DNA from: Garcia nutans
Lineage: Eukaryota; Streptophyta; Magnoliopsida; Malpighiales; Euphorbiaceae
Direction of reading: 5' to 3'
NCBI GenBank assembly: GCA_947685225.1
Contig: CANTUV010000032.1
Coordinates: forward strand, 21,397,501 to 21,461,500
DNA: 64,000 bases
The notes beneath the pieces are model-generated. The model had not been told where the DNA came from. It worked only from the letters and a program-made list of their open reading frames with translations, and made no database searches. The position numbers and the translations under genes are program-made. Below are positions 37,017 through 45,506 of this stretch, in pieces. Positions within the stretch are counted from its first letter, which is position 1; each line of letters starts with the position of its first letter.

Positions 37017-39191
37017 ATGGCCACAATTGAACAGATTAAGGCTTTGCTGGATGGTCAGGTTAAGGAAATTGAAGCTAGAATGCAAGAAAAAATTGATGAA
37101 GCTTTAGCCGCCCAAAGGGTAGCCATCCTAGCTGAATTAGAAGGAGCACCAAAGACAGTCCCTATTCCTGGAAATTTGGGGAAGGAACCCATTGTGGGGC
37201 AAACTAGTACCCCCGTGACTGCTCAGATTAATACCCCTGTTATCAATTTGGAGGATCCACCCTCCAAGAACGAAACAGATGAACTGAAAAGGAAACTTGA
37301 ATTGCTTGAGAGGTCAATCACTGCCATGAAAACTCACAAAGAGGTGGTAGACATGGATTCCTTATCCTTGTTTCCCCAAGCCAGATTACCTCCAAAATTC
37401 AAGATGCCGGGGATGGACAAATTTGATGGGACCACTTGCCCTAAAACCCATTTGAAGATGTATGTGGGGGCCTTGAGTCCTTGGGGTTTAAATGATGAGC
37501 TCTTTGCTCAACTCTTCCAACAATCCCTGACCGGGGCTGCTCTTAAATGGTTTGTGAGTCTAGACCGTTCCAAGATTAAGACATGGGAAGACATCTGCAA
37601 TGCATTTAACTCTCAATACCACTATAATATTGAGGTGGATGTCACTAGAAGAGAACTTGAGACCACCAAACAAAACAACAATGAACCCTTCTCCTCGTTC
37701 CTTACGAGGTGGAGGGCAAAAGCCGCCCAGATGATCAATCGCCCGTCAGAACAAGAGCAGATTGATATCATAATCAGAAATTTAAGGCCTACATATCAAG
37801 CCCAACTGCAAACCCAATACCTGCCTACTTTCAAATCGCTCATTGCAACTGCAACCAAGGTAGAAGATTTGATACAGTTGGGTAAAATAGTGGATGAGGG
37901 GTCTGCATCGAAATATAAGAAACAAAGCCAAACTCCTTCCTCAAGCAAGGTCAATCAAGTGGCCAATATTGCCCCTGCGAATCCTTTACGTGTGGGCAAT
38001 CTTGGGCCGAGAAATCAGCCAAGAAGGCAATATACTGACCTTGGGGTACCCCTTCATTTGGTGTTTAAGAAGGCTGTGGAAGGGAAATATTTGAAGCCTT
38101 TGGACCCAAGACCTCCTCCAAACCCATTACCTTCCAGTTATAAAGTCAATGAATACTGTGAATACCATCAGGGGAATGGGCATAAAACAGATGCTTGCCA
38201 AACACTGAAAAACCGCATCCAGGATCTGGTGGATAGTGGTGACATCATTCCTCTCAGGAGGCAACCAAACATTAACACTAATCCTTTGCCCAATCACTCC
38301 ATCCACGCCATTACTGTGGAAGAAGAGCTGTTTGATCCTTTCAAATTTCTCTTGGAAATGAATGAAGTGTGTGTGTTAGATTTGAACGACCTCGCTGAAG
38401 AGGTCAGTGCTCTGACAAGAAGTGGAAGACAATATCAGCCACTTGACTTGGGAAAAACCCCTACAACCTCAAATCCCCCCCATAAGAAAACACCAGAGCC
38501 AAAAGAAGACCCTGTCCTCACTCAGCTTAAACAAACTCAAGCTAAGGTGTCAATTTGGGAACTCCTTGCTTCCTCATTCCCACACCGCCAGGCTCTCAGC
38601 GAAGCTTTGAGTCAACTTGATACACCTGTGGACACAAGCCCAGAAGCTTTGGTGGCCACTTTGACCCAATCAACCAAGGCATTGAGTATCAGATTTTCTG
38701 ATGTAGGTTTACCAGAAGACGGTAAGAAACACAATGATGCTCTATACATCACCATACAGACTGGGGGAAAGACTGTGCCCATGGTTCTCATTGATAATGG
38801 GTCAGCCTTAAATGTATGTCCCTTGAAAGTAGCAAGCTGTCTGGGGTTGGAAGCTACAGATCTTACACCTTCTGATCAGATTGTGAGAGCATATGATAAC
38901 ACTCGAAGAGAAATTTTGGGTGTTGCCACTCTAGAAATTGCTATTGGGCCGGTGAAGATGGGAGTACCATTCCAGGTCATTGATGTACCCGCGAGCTTTA
39001 ATCTCCTCCTTGGAAGGCCGTGGATTCATCAGATTAATGCTGTACCTTCTTCACTACACCAAAAACTTAAATTCCCTTTTGAAGGAAAAATCATCACTAT
39101 CAAAGGGGATACCTGTGAAGTCAACAAGAAAACCATGGATCAGTCTCTCTTTGAGGTTGTTCACTCATTACGACACAGTTCAATGCATTGA
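37017..39191 (+). CDS. Tat-2 Gag and aspartic protease
   Basis: The frame is open from 36900 to 39191; the first ATG is at 37017, about 724 residues. A Pro/Thr/Ser-rich start and a coiled-coil-like part lead to the Retrotrans_gag core (37370-37880: LPPKFKMPGMDKFDGTTCP, LSPWGLNDELFAQLFQQSL, SLDRSKIKTWEDICNAF, LTRWRAKAAQM). A zinc knuckle of the variant form CEYHQGNGHKTDAC is at 38157-38198. The protease is at about 38730-39110 with active site LIDNGSALNV, where DNGS replaces the common DTG/DSG, as is usual in Ogre/Tat, and LLGRPWIH near the end. The frame then stops in a shifted reading around the position where the linker to RT continues in frame +1. Tat-1 has the gag but no protease. Confidence 0.9.
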   Translation: MATIEQIKALLDGQVKEIEARMQEKIDEALAAQRVAILAELEGAPKTVPIPGNLGKEPIVGQTSTPVTAQINTPVINLEDPPSKNETDELKRKLELLERSITAMKTHKEVVDMDSLSLFPQARLPPKFKMPGMDKFDGTTCPKTHLKMYVGALSPWGLNDELFAQLFQQSLTGAALKWFVSLDRSKIKTWEDICNAFNSQYHYNIEVDVTRRELETTKQNNNEPFSSFLTRWRAKAAQMINRPSEQEQIDIIIRNLRPTYQAQLQTQYLPTFKSLIATATKVEDLIQLGKIVDEGSASKYKKQSQTPSSSKVNQVANIAPANPLRVGNLGPRNQPRRQYTDLGVPLHLVFKKAVEGKYLKPLDPRPPPNPLPSSYKVNEYCEYHQGNGHKTDACQTLKNRIQDLVDSGDIIPLRRQPNINTNPLPNHSIHAITVEEELFDPFKFLLEMNEVCVLDLNDLAEEVSALTRSGRQYQPLDLGKTPTTSNPPHKKTPEPKEDPVLTQLKQTQAKVSIWELLASSFPHRQALSEALSQLDTPVDTSPEALVATLTQSTKALSIRFSDVGLPEDGKKHNDALYITIQTGGKTVPMVLIDNGSALNVCPLKVASCLGLEATDLTPSDQIVRAYDNTRREILGVATLEIAIGPVKMGVPFQVIDVPASFNLLLGRPWIHQINAVPSSLHQKLKFPFEGKIITIKGDTCEVNKKTMDQSLFEVVHSLRHSSMH

Positions 39192-40107
39192 AGGTGAAAA
39201 GCCAAAAGGGCCCTTTGTCTCATATGACTTTGGGGAGGTTCGAATCAATTGTCTAGTGGGAATGATGCTGAGGGTAGGTCTATTGCCCGGTATGGAAATG
39301 ATGAAGTCTGGGAGAAAAATACCCGTAGTACGGCCATGGGAAGAGCCTGAGAATAAGGGAACTTTTGGCTTGGGGTACAAACCTACAGATGAGAAAATAG
39401 TAGAGCTTGAGCGTGGAAGGAAGAAAAAGGGAAATTGGGGGGCAAGAAGCCTCAAAATGCGCCCTTACTTTAGAACTCTGAATGGTCACTTTTGCAAACC
39501 TGGAAAGGCAGTTCATCACCGTGGTTTTCAGGAACCATTCTATTCTCCTATGACCAGAAAGAAGCTACCGGGTTTTGAAATGTTTGCTGATGTTGTAGCC
39601 ATGAAAGAAGAAGAGCCAGAACCTGAAACTGACCCCCAAATGGAAGATTTCATGCGGCCTAGTCTCTTTGATGAGGTTGCTATGATAACCAATTTTGAAG
39701 ACAATAGGGATTTCACAAAGCTGATCAAGACCACGGATGGATCGCTGAGAAACTGGTACGCCGAGGAGGGACAAGCTGCTGAGGTTAAACCTAGTCCTGT
39801 GTCACACCCTGAACTTGAATCTTGTACCGAGTCTTGTACTAATTCTGAGTCAAAAACCAAGTCAGAGTCTAATTCTGAGTCTTCTGTAGTTTCAGATTTA
39901 GGGAACCCTAATGTCAAATCTAATGTAATCTTGGAGAATGACTCCACCATTATCAATGAAACTGTTCCGATTCTTGGTTACCCTGTGTCTTTTGCTTTCC
40001 AAGTATTATCTAGCAAAAATGAAATAAATGAAATAAATGAAAAGATAATAATTGGCAAAGAAAATGAACATACATACATTGCATATGATTGTGTGAATAA
40101 AGAATAG
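39160..40107 (+). CDS. Tat-2 protease-RT linker region, frame-shifted from gag
   Basis: From about 39160 the polyprotein continues one frame over: YDTVQCIEGEKPKGPFVSYDF, then a positively charged part, then an acidic Ser/Glu-rich stretch (39780-39900) without a known domain, then YPVSFAFQVLSSKNEIN. Such a linker is typical between protease and RT of Tat elements. The frame change lies around 39160-39185, where acgacac-like words suggest loss of a short repeat; a programmed shift cannot be excluded. A TAG at 40105-40107 separates the linker from RT. Tat-1 has a sense codon (CAT) at that place. Confidence 0.8.
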   Translation, partial: FTHYDTVQCIEGEKPKGPFVSYDFGEVRINCLVGMMLRVGLLPGMEMMKSGRKIPVVRPWEEPENKGTFGLGYKPTDEKIVELERGRKKKGNWGARSLKMRPYFRTLNGHFCKPGKAVHHRGFQEPFYSPMTRKKLPGFEMFADVVAMKEEEPEPETDPQMEDFMRPSLFDEVAMITNFEDNRDFTKLIKTTDGSLRNWYAEEGQAAEVKPSPVSHPELESCTESCTNSESKTKSESNSESSVVSDLGNPNVKSNVILENDSTIINETVPILGYPVSFAFQVLSSKNEINEINEKIIIGKENEHTYIAYDCVNKE

Positions 40108-43100
40108 GTTGTCGATTGCATCAGGAAGTATGTCGACTGCTTCATGTGGAAGGCAAGTGATGTCACGGGAATAGACCCAGCCATAGCAGTTCACAAGATT
40201 CCGCTATACCCCGATGCGAAGCCGGTTAAGCAGAAATTGAGAAGAATGAAGCCAGAATGGTCTTTGAAGATTAAAGAGGAGGTTGCCAAGCAACTAGACA
40301 ATAAGTTCATAGAACCAATTGCCTACCCTTCCTGGTTAGCAAACATTGTGCCGGTCCCGAAGAAAGACGGAAAGGTCAGGATGTGTGTTGACTACAGAGA
40401 TTTGAATAAGGCCTGTCCCAAGGACAATTTTCCACTACCACACATCGATTTGCTGATAGATAGGATGGCTGGGCATGTGATGGTTTCCATGACTGACCTC
40501 GCGGTTGGGTATAATCAGATCCTGGTGCACCCACCAGACAAAGAGAAGACAACTTTCATTACAGAATGGGGCACTTTTTGCTACAGGGTTATGCCTTTTG
40601 GGTTGATAAATGCAGGGGCTACCTACCAAAGGATGGCGACAACAGTCTTTCATGACATGATTCACAAAGAAGTAGAAGTGTATGTTGATGATATGATTGT
40701 TAAGTCAAAATCTCCAGAAGAACACGTTGAAGCACTTGAGAAGTTCTTCCTTAGACTTCGCAAGTACAATTTGAAGCTTAATCCTGCAAAATGCCTCTTT
40801 GGTGCGACATCGGGCTTATTTTTGGGATATCTGGTCAGCAAAAAAGGAATAGAAGTTGATCCAGCAAAGTCAAAGGCTATTCTGAAAATGCCTCCACCAA
40901 GAACAGAGAAAGAGATTCGAGGCTTGCTAGGTAGATTACAGTATATCAGTCGATTCATATCACAGTTGGCTGAGACTTGTGGTCCTATCTTTAAGCTACT
41001 AAGGAAAGGTGCTTCACAAGAATGGAATGAAGACTGTCAGAAGGCCTTCGACAAGATCAAAGAATACTTGTTAAGTCCGCCAATTCTACAACCTCCCAGA
41101 ATGGGAAAACCTCTGCTCTTGTATTTGTCTGTAACAAATGAAGCCATGGGGGCAATGCTAGCTCAAGAGGCTGAAGATACAAAGGTGGAAAATGCAATTT
41201 ACTACCTCAGCAAAAGGATGCTGGATTATGAGTTAAAGTATAACAAGATTGAGAAGTTGTGTTTAGCCTTGTATTGGGCTTGTACGAAGTTACAACACTA
41301 CTTGTCTTCTTACACTACTTGTGTCATCGCAGAACAGAGTCCCTTGAAATTCCTTATGGAGAGGCCTGTTTTGGACAGCAAAGTGGCTAAGTGGGTGTCA
41401 ACATTGGCAGCCTTTGACTTGAAATTTGTTCAAAGGAAAGCTGTGAAAGGCGGGGCAATAGCTGACCAATTAGCAGAATTACCTATAAAAGACGAGATGC
41501 GAGAAATGGGTTTCCCTGACGAAGACCTCTTGAATGTGGAAGGAAGTGTTTGGGAGATGTACTTTGATGGAGCATCCAATTATCATGGAAACGGAATTGG
41601 TATTGTGTTCAAAACTCCTTGTGGAGAATACATTCCATTCGCAGTTAAACTTGACTTTAGCTGCACAAACAATGAAGCAGAATATGAAGCTTGCATTAAT
41701 GGGCTGGAAGCCGCCCTGGAATTGGGGATTAAGGACCTAAAGGTCTATGGTGATTCTATTTTAATAGTATCACAAGCTTTAAGAAAATGGAAGATAAGAG
41801 AAGAGCGTTTGGTTCCTTACCTACAAAGCCTTGACCATCTGGCACAACAATTCGATGATTTGTCCTTCGAATATCTTCCGAGAGCAAAGAATCAGTTTGC
41901 TGATGCCCTGGCTACTTTAGCTTCCATGATCAATATCAAGGAGGGGAAAGTCATTCGTCCATTGAAAGTTCAGCTTCAAAAGCAACCCGCCCATGTAATG
42001 CACTTGGCCGATGGTAAACCATGGTTTTGGGATATCAAGACCTATCTCAAGGATGGAAATTATCCGGAGGGATCATCAAAGGTCGATCAGAGGGCAATAA
42101 GGCAGCTTGCCACAGGTTACATTCTTAATGAAGATATCCTCTACAAGAGGAGTTGGAATGGAATGCACCTAAGGTGTGTGAGTGAAGCGGAGGCCAAGCA
42201 AATAATGGAAATGGTACATGGTGGCGAATCAGGACCACACATGTATGGGATCGCCTTGGCTCGAAAAATTGCCAATCTAGGGTATTACTGGTCCACCATG
42301 AATGCAGACTGTGTGGCATTTGTGCAAGGATGTCATCAATGTCAGATATTTGCTAAGCTACAGAAGCAACCTCCTGTTGCCCTGAATCCAATCACTTCTC
42401 CATGGTCCTTCGCTACTTGGGGAATCGATATAATTGGCAAAATACATCCAAAAGCATCAAATGGACATCAGTTTATCTTGGTAGCAGTGGATTACTTCAC
42501 AAAGTGGGTTGAAGCAGCTTCCTATGCAGAATTAAACGCCAAAAAGGCAGCACAGTTTGTCCGAACCAACATCCTTTGTCGGTACGGAACGCCATTTGAA
42601 ATTATCACTGATAATGGAACTCATTTCCAAGCAGAATTTACTAAGCTCTTGCAGGATAAGAAAATCCAACATCATAAGTCCTCTCCTTATAGACCCCAAA
42701 CAAATGGAGCTGTAGAAGCAGCGAATAAGTCTATAAAGGTGATCATACAAAAAATGATCAAGGAACATAGGCGTTGGCATGAGAAGTTGCCATTGGCCTT
42801 GTGGGGATACAGAACATCAGTTAGAACTCCTACTGGGGCAACCCCGTATTCATTGGTATACGGAATGGAAGCAGTACTCCCCATTGAACTGGAAGTTCAA
42901 TCGACGAGGATAATTCAAGAAAGCCAAATAAATGAAGCTGAATGGATCAGCAATTATCATCATCAGTTGTTGAGTTTGGATGAAAAAAGACTTCAAGCTC
43001 TACATCAGATTCAAGGGTATCAAAGGCGAATGGCCAGACATTTCAACAAAAAGGTCAAAGATCGAAAGTTGGAAGAAGGTTGTTTGGTTTTGAAGGAGAT

Positions 43101-43266
43101 CAGAACACCTGTTACAGATCCTCGTGGGAAGTTTCGTCCTCATTGGGCGGGACCCTACATTTTGAAGAAAATACTTTCCGGCGGAGCCGTCATCTTGTCT
43201 GATTTGGATGGTCTGGAGTTCACAAACCCATGCAATCTGGATCAACTGAAGAAATATTATGTATGA
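40108..43266 (+). CDS. Tat-2 Pol: RT, RNase H, second RNase H, integrase
   Basis: The frame after the TAG is open to 43266; the first ATG is at 40144 (1,040 residues). RT covers residues 20-240, with PVPKKDGKVRMCVDYRDLN and the catalytic YVDDM near residue 180. The gypsy RNase H follows (about 300-440). An archaeal-type RNase H begins near 470 with MYFDGASNYHGNG and carries NNEAEYEA and GDS, which marks the Tat clade. Integrase has its zinc motif from about H693 (VHGG) to CHQC near 730, catalytic D762 (GIDIIG), D823 (ITDNG) and E858 (AVEAANK), and a C-terminal HWAGPY module. All catalytic residues are present. With the frameshift and stop upstream repaired in the population, relatives of this copy may be active. 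Confidence 0.93.
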   Translation, partial: VVDCIRKYVDCFMWKASDVTGIDPAIAVHKIPLYPDAKPVKQKLRRMKPEWSLKIKEEVAKQLDNKFIEPIAYPSWLANIVPVPKKDGKVRMCVDYRDLNKACPKDNFPLPHIDLLIDRMAGHVMVSMTDLAVGYNQILVHPPDKEKTTFITEWGTFCYRVMPFGLINAGATYQRMATTVFHDMIHKEVEVYVDDMIVKSKSPEEHVEALEKFFLRLRKYNLKLNPAKCLFGATSGLFLGYLVSKKGIEVDPAKSKAILKMPPPRTEKEIRGLLGRLQYISRFISQLAETCGPIFKLLRKGASQEWNEDCQKAFDKIKEYLLSPPILQPPRMGKPLLLYLSVTNEAMGAMLAQEAEDTKVENAIYYLSKRMLDYELKYNKIEKLCLALYWACTKLQHYLSSYTTCVIAEQSPLKFLMERPVLDSKVAKWVSTLAAFDLKFVQRKAVKGGAIADQLAELPIKDEMREMGFPDEDLLNVEGSVWEMYFDGASNYHGNGIGIVFKTPCGEYIPFAVKLDFSCTNNEAEYEACINGLEAALELGIKDLKVYGDSILIVSQALRKWKIREERLVPYLQSLDHLAQQFDDLSFEYLPRAKNQFADALATLASMINIKEGKVIRPLKVQLQKQPAHVMHLADGKPWFWDIKTYLKDGNYPEGSSKVDQRAIRQLATGYILNEDILYKRSWNGMHLRCVSEAEAKQIMEMVHGGESGPHMYGIALARKIANLGYYWSTMNADCVAFVQGCHQCQIFAKLQKQPPVALNPITSPWSFATWGIDIIGKIHPKASNGHQFILVAVDYFTKWVEAASYAELNAKKAAQFVRTNILCRYGTPFEIITDNGTHFQAEFTKLLQDKKIQHHKSSPYRPQTNGAVEAANKSIKVIIQKMIKEHRRWHEKLPLALWGYRTSVRTPTGATPYSLVYGMEAVLPIELEVQSTRIIQESQINEAEWISNYHHQLLSLDEKRLQALHQIQGYQRRMARHFNKKVKDRKLEEGCLVLKEIRTPVTDPRGKFRPHWAGPYILKKILSGGAVILSDLDGLEFTNPCNLDQLKKYYV

Positions 43267-43474
43267 TCATGCATTGTAATGAACTACATTAGACCTGATT
43301 CTCACAAACTAATTCGAGATATGTAGGCAGCTCTCCTTGAGCACGGTCTAAATTTTAATAAAAATCTTTCATTCATCTTTCTTTTGCCAAAAAAAAAATA
43401 ATAATAATAAAACAAAAAAAAACAAACAAACAAAAAAAAACAACAAAAAAAAAAACAAAAAACAAAAAAAAATC
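43267..43474 (+). terminator. Likely 3' end of the sense pol transcript, with A-rich tract
   Basis: AATAAA is at 43357-43362, ninety bases after the pol stop, followed by an A-rich low-complexity run (43389-43470). A poly(A) site here would give a pol mRNA that ends before the antisense genes. Whether the genomic RNA reads through cannot be seen. Confidence 0.45.
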
Positions 43475-43615
43475 CCGCTAAGCCGAAAACCCACAAAGGG
43501 CGGCTTAGGCAATAGTGGGGCCCGCTAAGTCGAAAACCCGCAAAGGGCGGCTTAGGCAAGAATGGGTAAGAGCTCGCTAAGTTGAAAATCCGAAAGGACG
43601 GCTTAGGCAAAAATT
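43475..43615. repeat. Three hairpin repeats between the convergent transcription units of Tat-2
   Basis: Three units of about 50 bp each contain a stem of the form CCGCTAAGCCG...CGGCTTAGGC around a loop of about 14 bases (aaaacccacaaaggg or variants). Tat-1 has the same three units at about 50235-50372 in the opposite direction. They lie between the pol 3' end and the 3' end of the antisense DUF7745-like gene. Confidence 0.85.
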
Positions 43616-43833
43616 AGAGCAAATAAATAAAGTAGATGATGCTTGGAAAGCAAACAAAAGGGTCATTCATTAAGAATCATTCATTACAAAAGAGAATCAT
43701 CTATTACAAAAAGAGTCGGTCATTACAAAAAAGAGTCAGTCGGACTACAAGTCCTATACATTCAAAAAACCAAAAAGGTAAAAAACAACCCAAAAAACAG
43801 AAAAGACAATGGAGTCACCCTGGGATCCAAATC

Positions 43834-45071
43834 CTACACCCCCTCTCCCTCCAACTCCTGCAACAATGCGCACCTCCTCGGTTTCTCAACGGGCCAAACC
43901 TCAGCTATAAACCAGGTCCTGTACTCTAGAGTGGGCTGAACGAGGGAAGGCTCTGCACCAGGCCTGATCATCCGATGGTCTCTGACCCAAGTCTGTAGAA
44001 CAGCCCGAGTAACCCCGGGGGTAATAGGAGAAGCAATGGTAAGCCCGACAGGAAGGGGAACTCTCTGATCAATACCCATCTGCCTGAGAACGCGGGAAGC
44101 ACTGTACCAGGTACTGTGAGTGAACCCAAGCAGGTAGACATGGTTGTGCATGGCATTTGCCTCCAAGAATTGAGGAATCCTGTACCAAGGGACGAACCAT
44201 AATAATTCTTCCGGTCCAAGCTCAAACAGCCAAACAGTCCATTCGGCCATAGAGGGAAAAGAAATCTGAATTTTCCTGGTGCGGTACTGCGAAGGGTTGT
44301 AGGTCAAAGTCTGGGGGGCTGCAACCACTCGAAGATGATCTCTTAGCCAAACCTGAAGAAATAGATCCTTTCTATTTTACAAAAGAAAAGAGAGATGATA
44401 AAATAAGCAAAAAAGAAACAAAAGGTATAAATTACCTGAAGGATGACCGGGGTGACGGTCCAACGTTCAAATCCAAGTGCACATCTGTCGAGACTCTGAA
44501 TAGTCTCAGCTAGGATCATGCCCCCGATACAGTTGAGCTCTTCCATTTGCCTAACCATTGGGCAAAGTTTTAAATCTCCAAAGCCGGGGTCACGGTTGAA
44601 GAGGAACCCAACTAATAGACAAAAGACGAAGGCTCGCATTCTATGCCTCAATTGAACATCGTCTTCAAAATTGGCGGTCAAGAACTCATCAATTAGGGGA
44701 AGCAGCATCGCCTTATCCCCATCTACAATCATAGTTTGGGCTTGGGGTTTTGTGAAGCTAAAAAGCCTCTGAAAAGATCCCACATACCCGATTTGGACCT
44801 CATGCCTCACAAGAGGGGCATTTGGATCGCACCCAATGATCGAGCAGAACTCCTCAAAAAGAGGACACATTTCCTCCATCCGATCCCCAAATCTGAAAAC
44901 ATGGGCTTGGGGATCCCAAAACCTGATGCAAGAGTGCAAGAAATCCCAGTCTACTGCTACACCTCTGAGTGTGGCGACAGCTTTCAAACCGTACCTCCCC
45001 ATGTTGATCCTTTCAACATTGTGGAGACTTTTGGTCCAATTATGCATCACGTGGTTAAAAAGGGGATTCAT
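43834..45071 (-). CDS. Antisense DUF7745-like gene of Tat-2, two exons
   Basis: Exon 1 is 44436-45071, exon 2 is 43834-44352; the 83-bp intron starts GTAATT and ends TTCTTCAG. Together they give 384 residues with no internal stop. Visible motifs: MHNWTKSLHNVERINM, RYGLKAVATLRGVAVDW, FWDPQAHVFRFGDRM, PLFEEFCSIIG, then FVFCLLVGFLF and, in exon 2, ELGPEELLWFVPWYRIPQ and the HNHVYLLGFTHSTWYSASRVLRQMG stretch. The order of a YG...L repeat-like start, an FxFxD...P.LEEF block and a late PW...LLG...RQ block is that of plant DUF7745 proteins, relatives of the plant mobile domain. Its function is unknown. The Tat-1 copy extends further, with an acidic part and a C-terminal RRRRR; here a TAG ends the protein earlier. 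Confidence 0.78.
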
Positions 45072-45153
45072 TGTTATTTGAAAAAAAAATGTATATATAA
45101 GATCTTTCAGTAAGAGGATTGCTTTCTAGCCAACAGATGTAAGACAACCTTGA

Positions 45154-45161
45154 TTTTTATA
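45154..45161 (-). promoter_or_regulatory. TATA box of the antisense DUF7745-like gene
   Basis: On the minus strand CAGTATAAAAATC lies 83 bases upstream of the start codon at 45071. It is preceded at 45177-45218 by a GC-rich palindrome cluster with an AGCCGCC word, the same arrangement as in the LTRs. Confidence 0.6.
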
Positions 45162-45176
45162 CTGGTCTGGCCCAGG

Positions 45177-45218
45177 CAGCGGCTCGGCCGCCGCTGCCGG
45201 CGGCTCGGCCGCCACCGA
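45177..45218. promoter_or_regulatory. GC-rich palindrome cluster upstream of the DUF7745-like gene
   Basis: It consists of ggctcggccgcc units like those of the LTR U3 region, and lies 16 bases from the TATA box. Its presence at both promoters suggests a shared control module. This is inferred. Confidence 0.55.
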
Positions 45219-45506
45219 CCGTCCCTATTCCTCTTTCTTTTTGGTGTTTTGTAAAATTCTCATGTTTTGGCCCTGTTTTGGCCCTGTTATGTGCTATTTT
45301 TTGGGATTGTGTCAGGGATTTATTTTTAAAATAGATTTCTAAAAAGAAAAAGCATCATGCATACATATGTGCTGTTAATACTAACAAATAAGTGCAGGTT
45401 TACAGATAAGTTCAGATAACAGCTGAAAAACATGAAAGGAACAAAGTACAGAAGGAAAATAATTCAAATACAGCAAGCATAGTTCAAGACAAATATGAAA
45501 AAAAAA

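Noticed and set aside
36922..37107. Short frames overlapping the gag start, and many frames antisense to pol (40435-43245)
   Set aside because: They are shadows of the Tat-2 gag and pol frames; the real antisense genes lie outside pol, between 43834 and 47747.
39180..39956. Antisense frames over the protease-RT linker (91 and 138 codons)
   Set aside because: They mirror the Ser/Glu-rich sense reading, have no splice sites or promoter, and are not kept in Tat-1.
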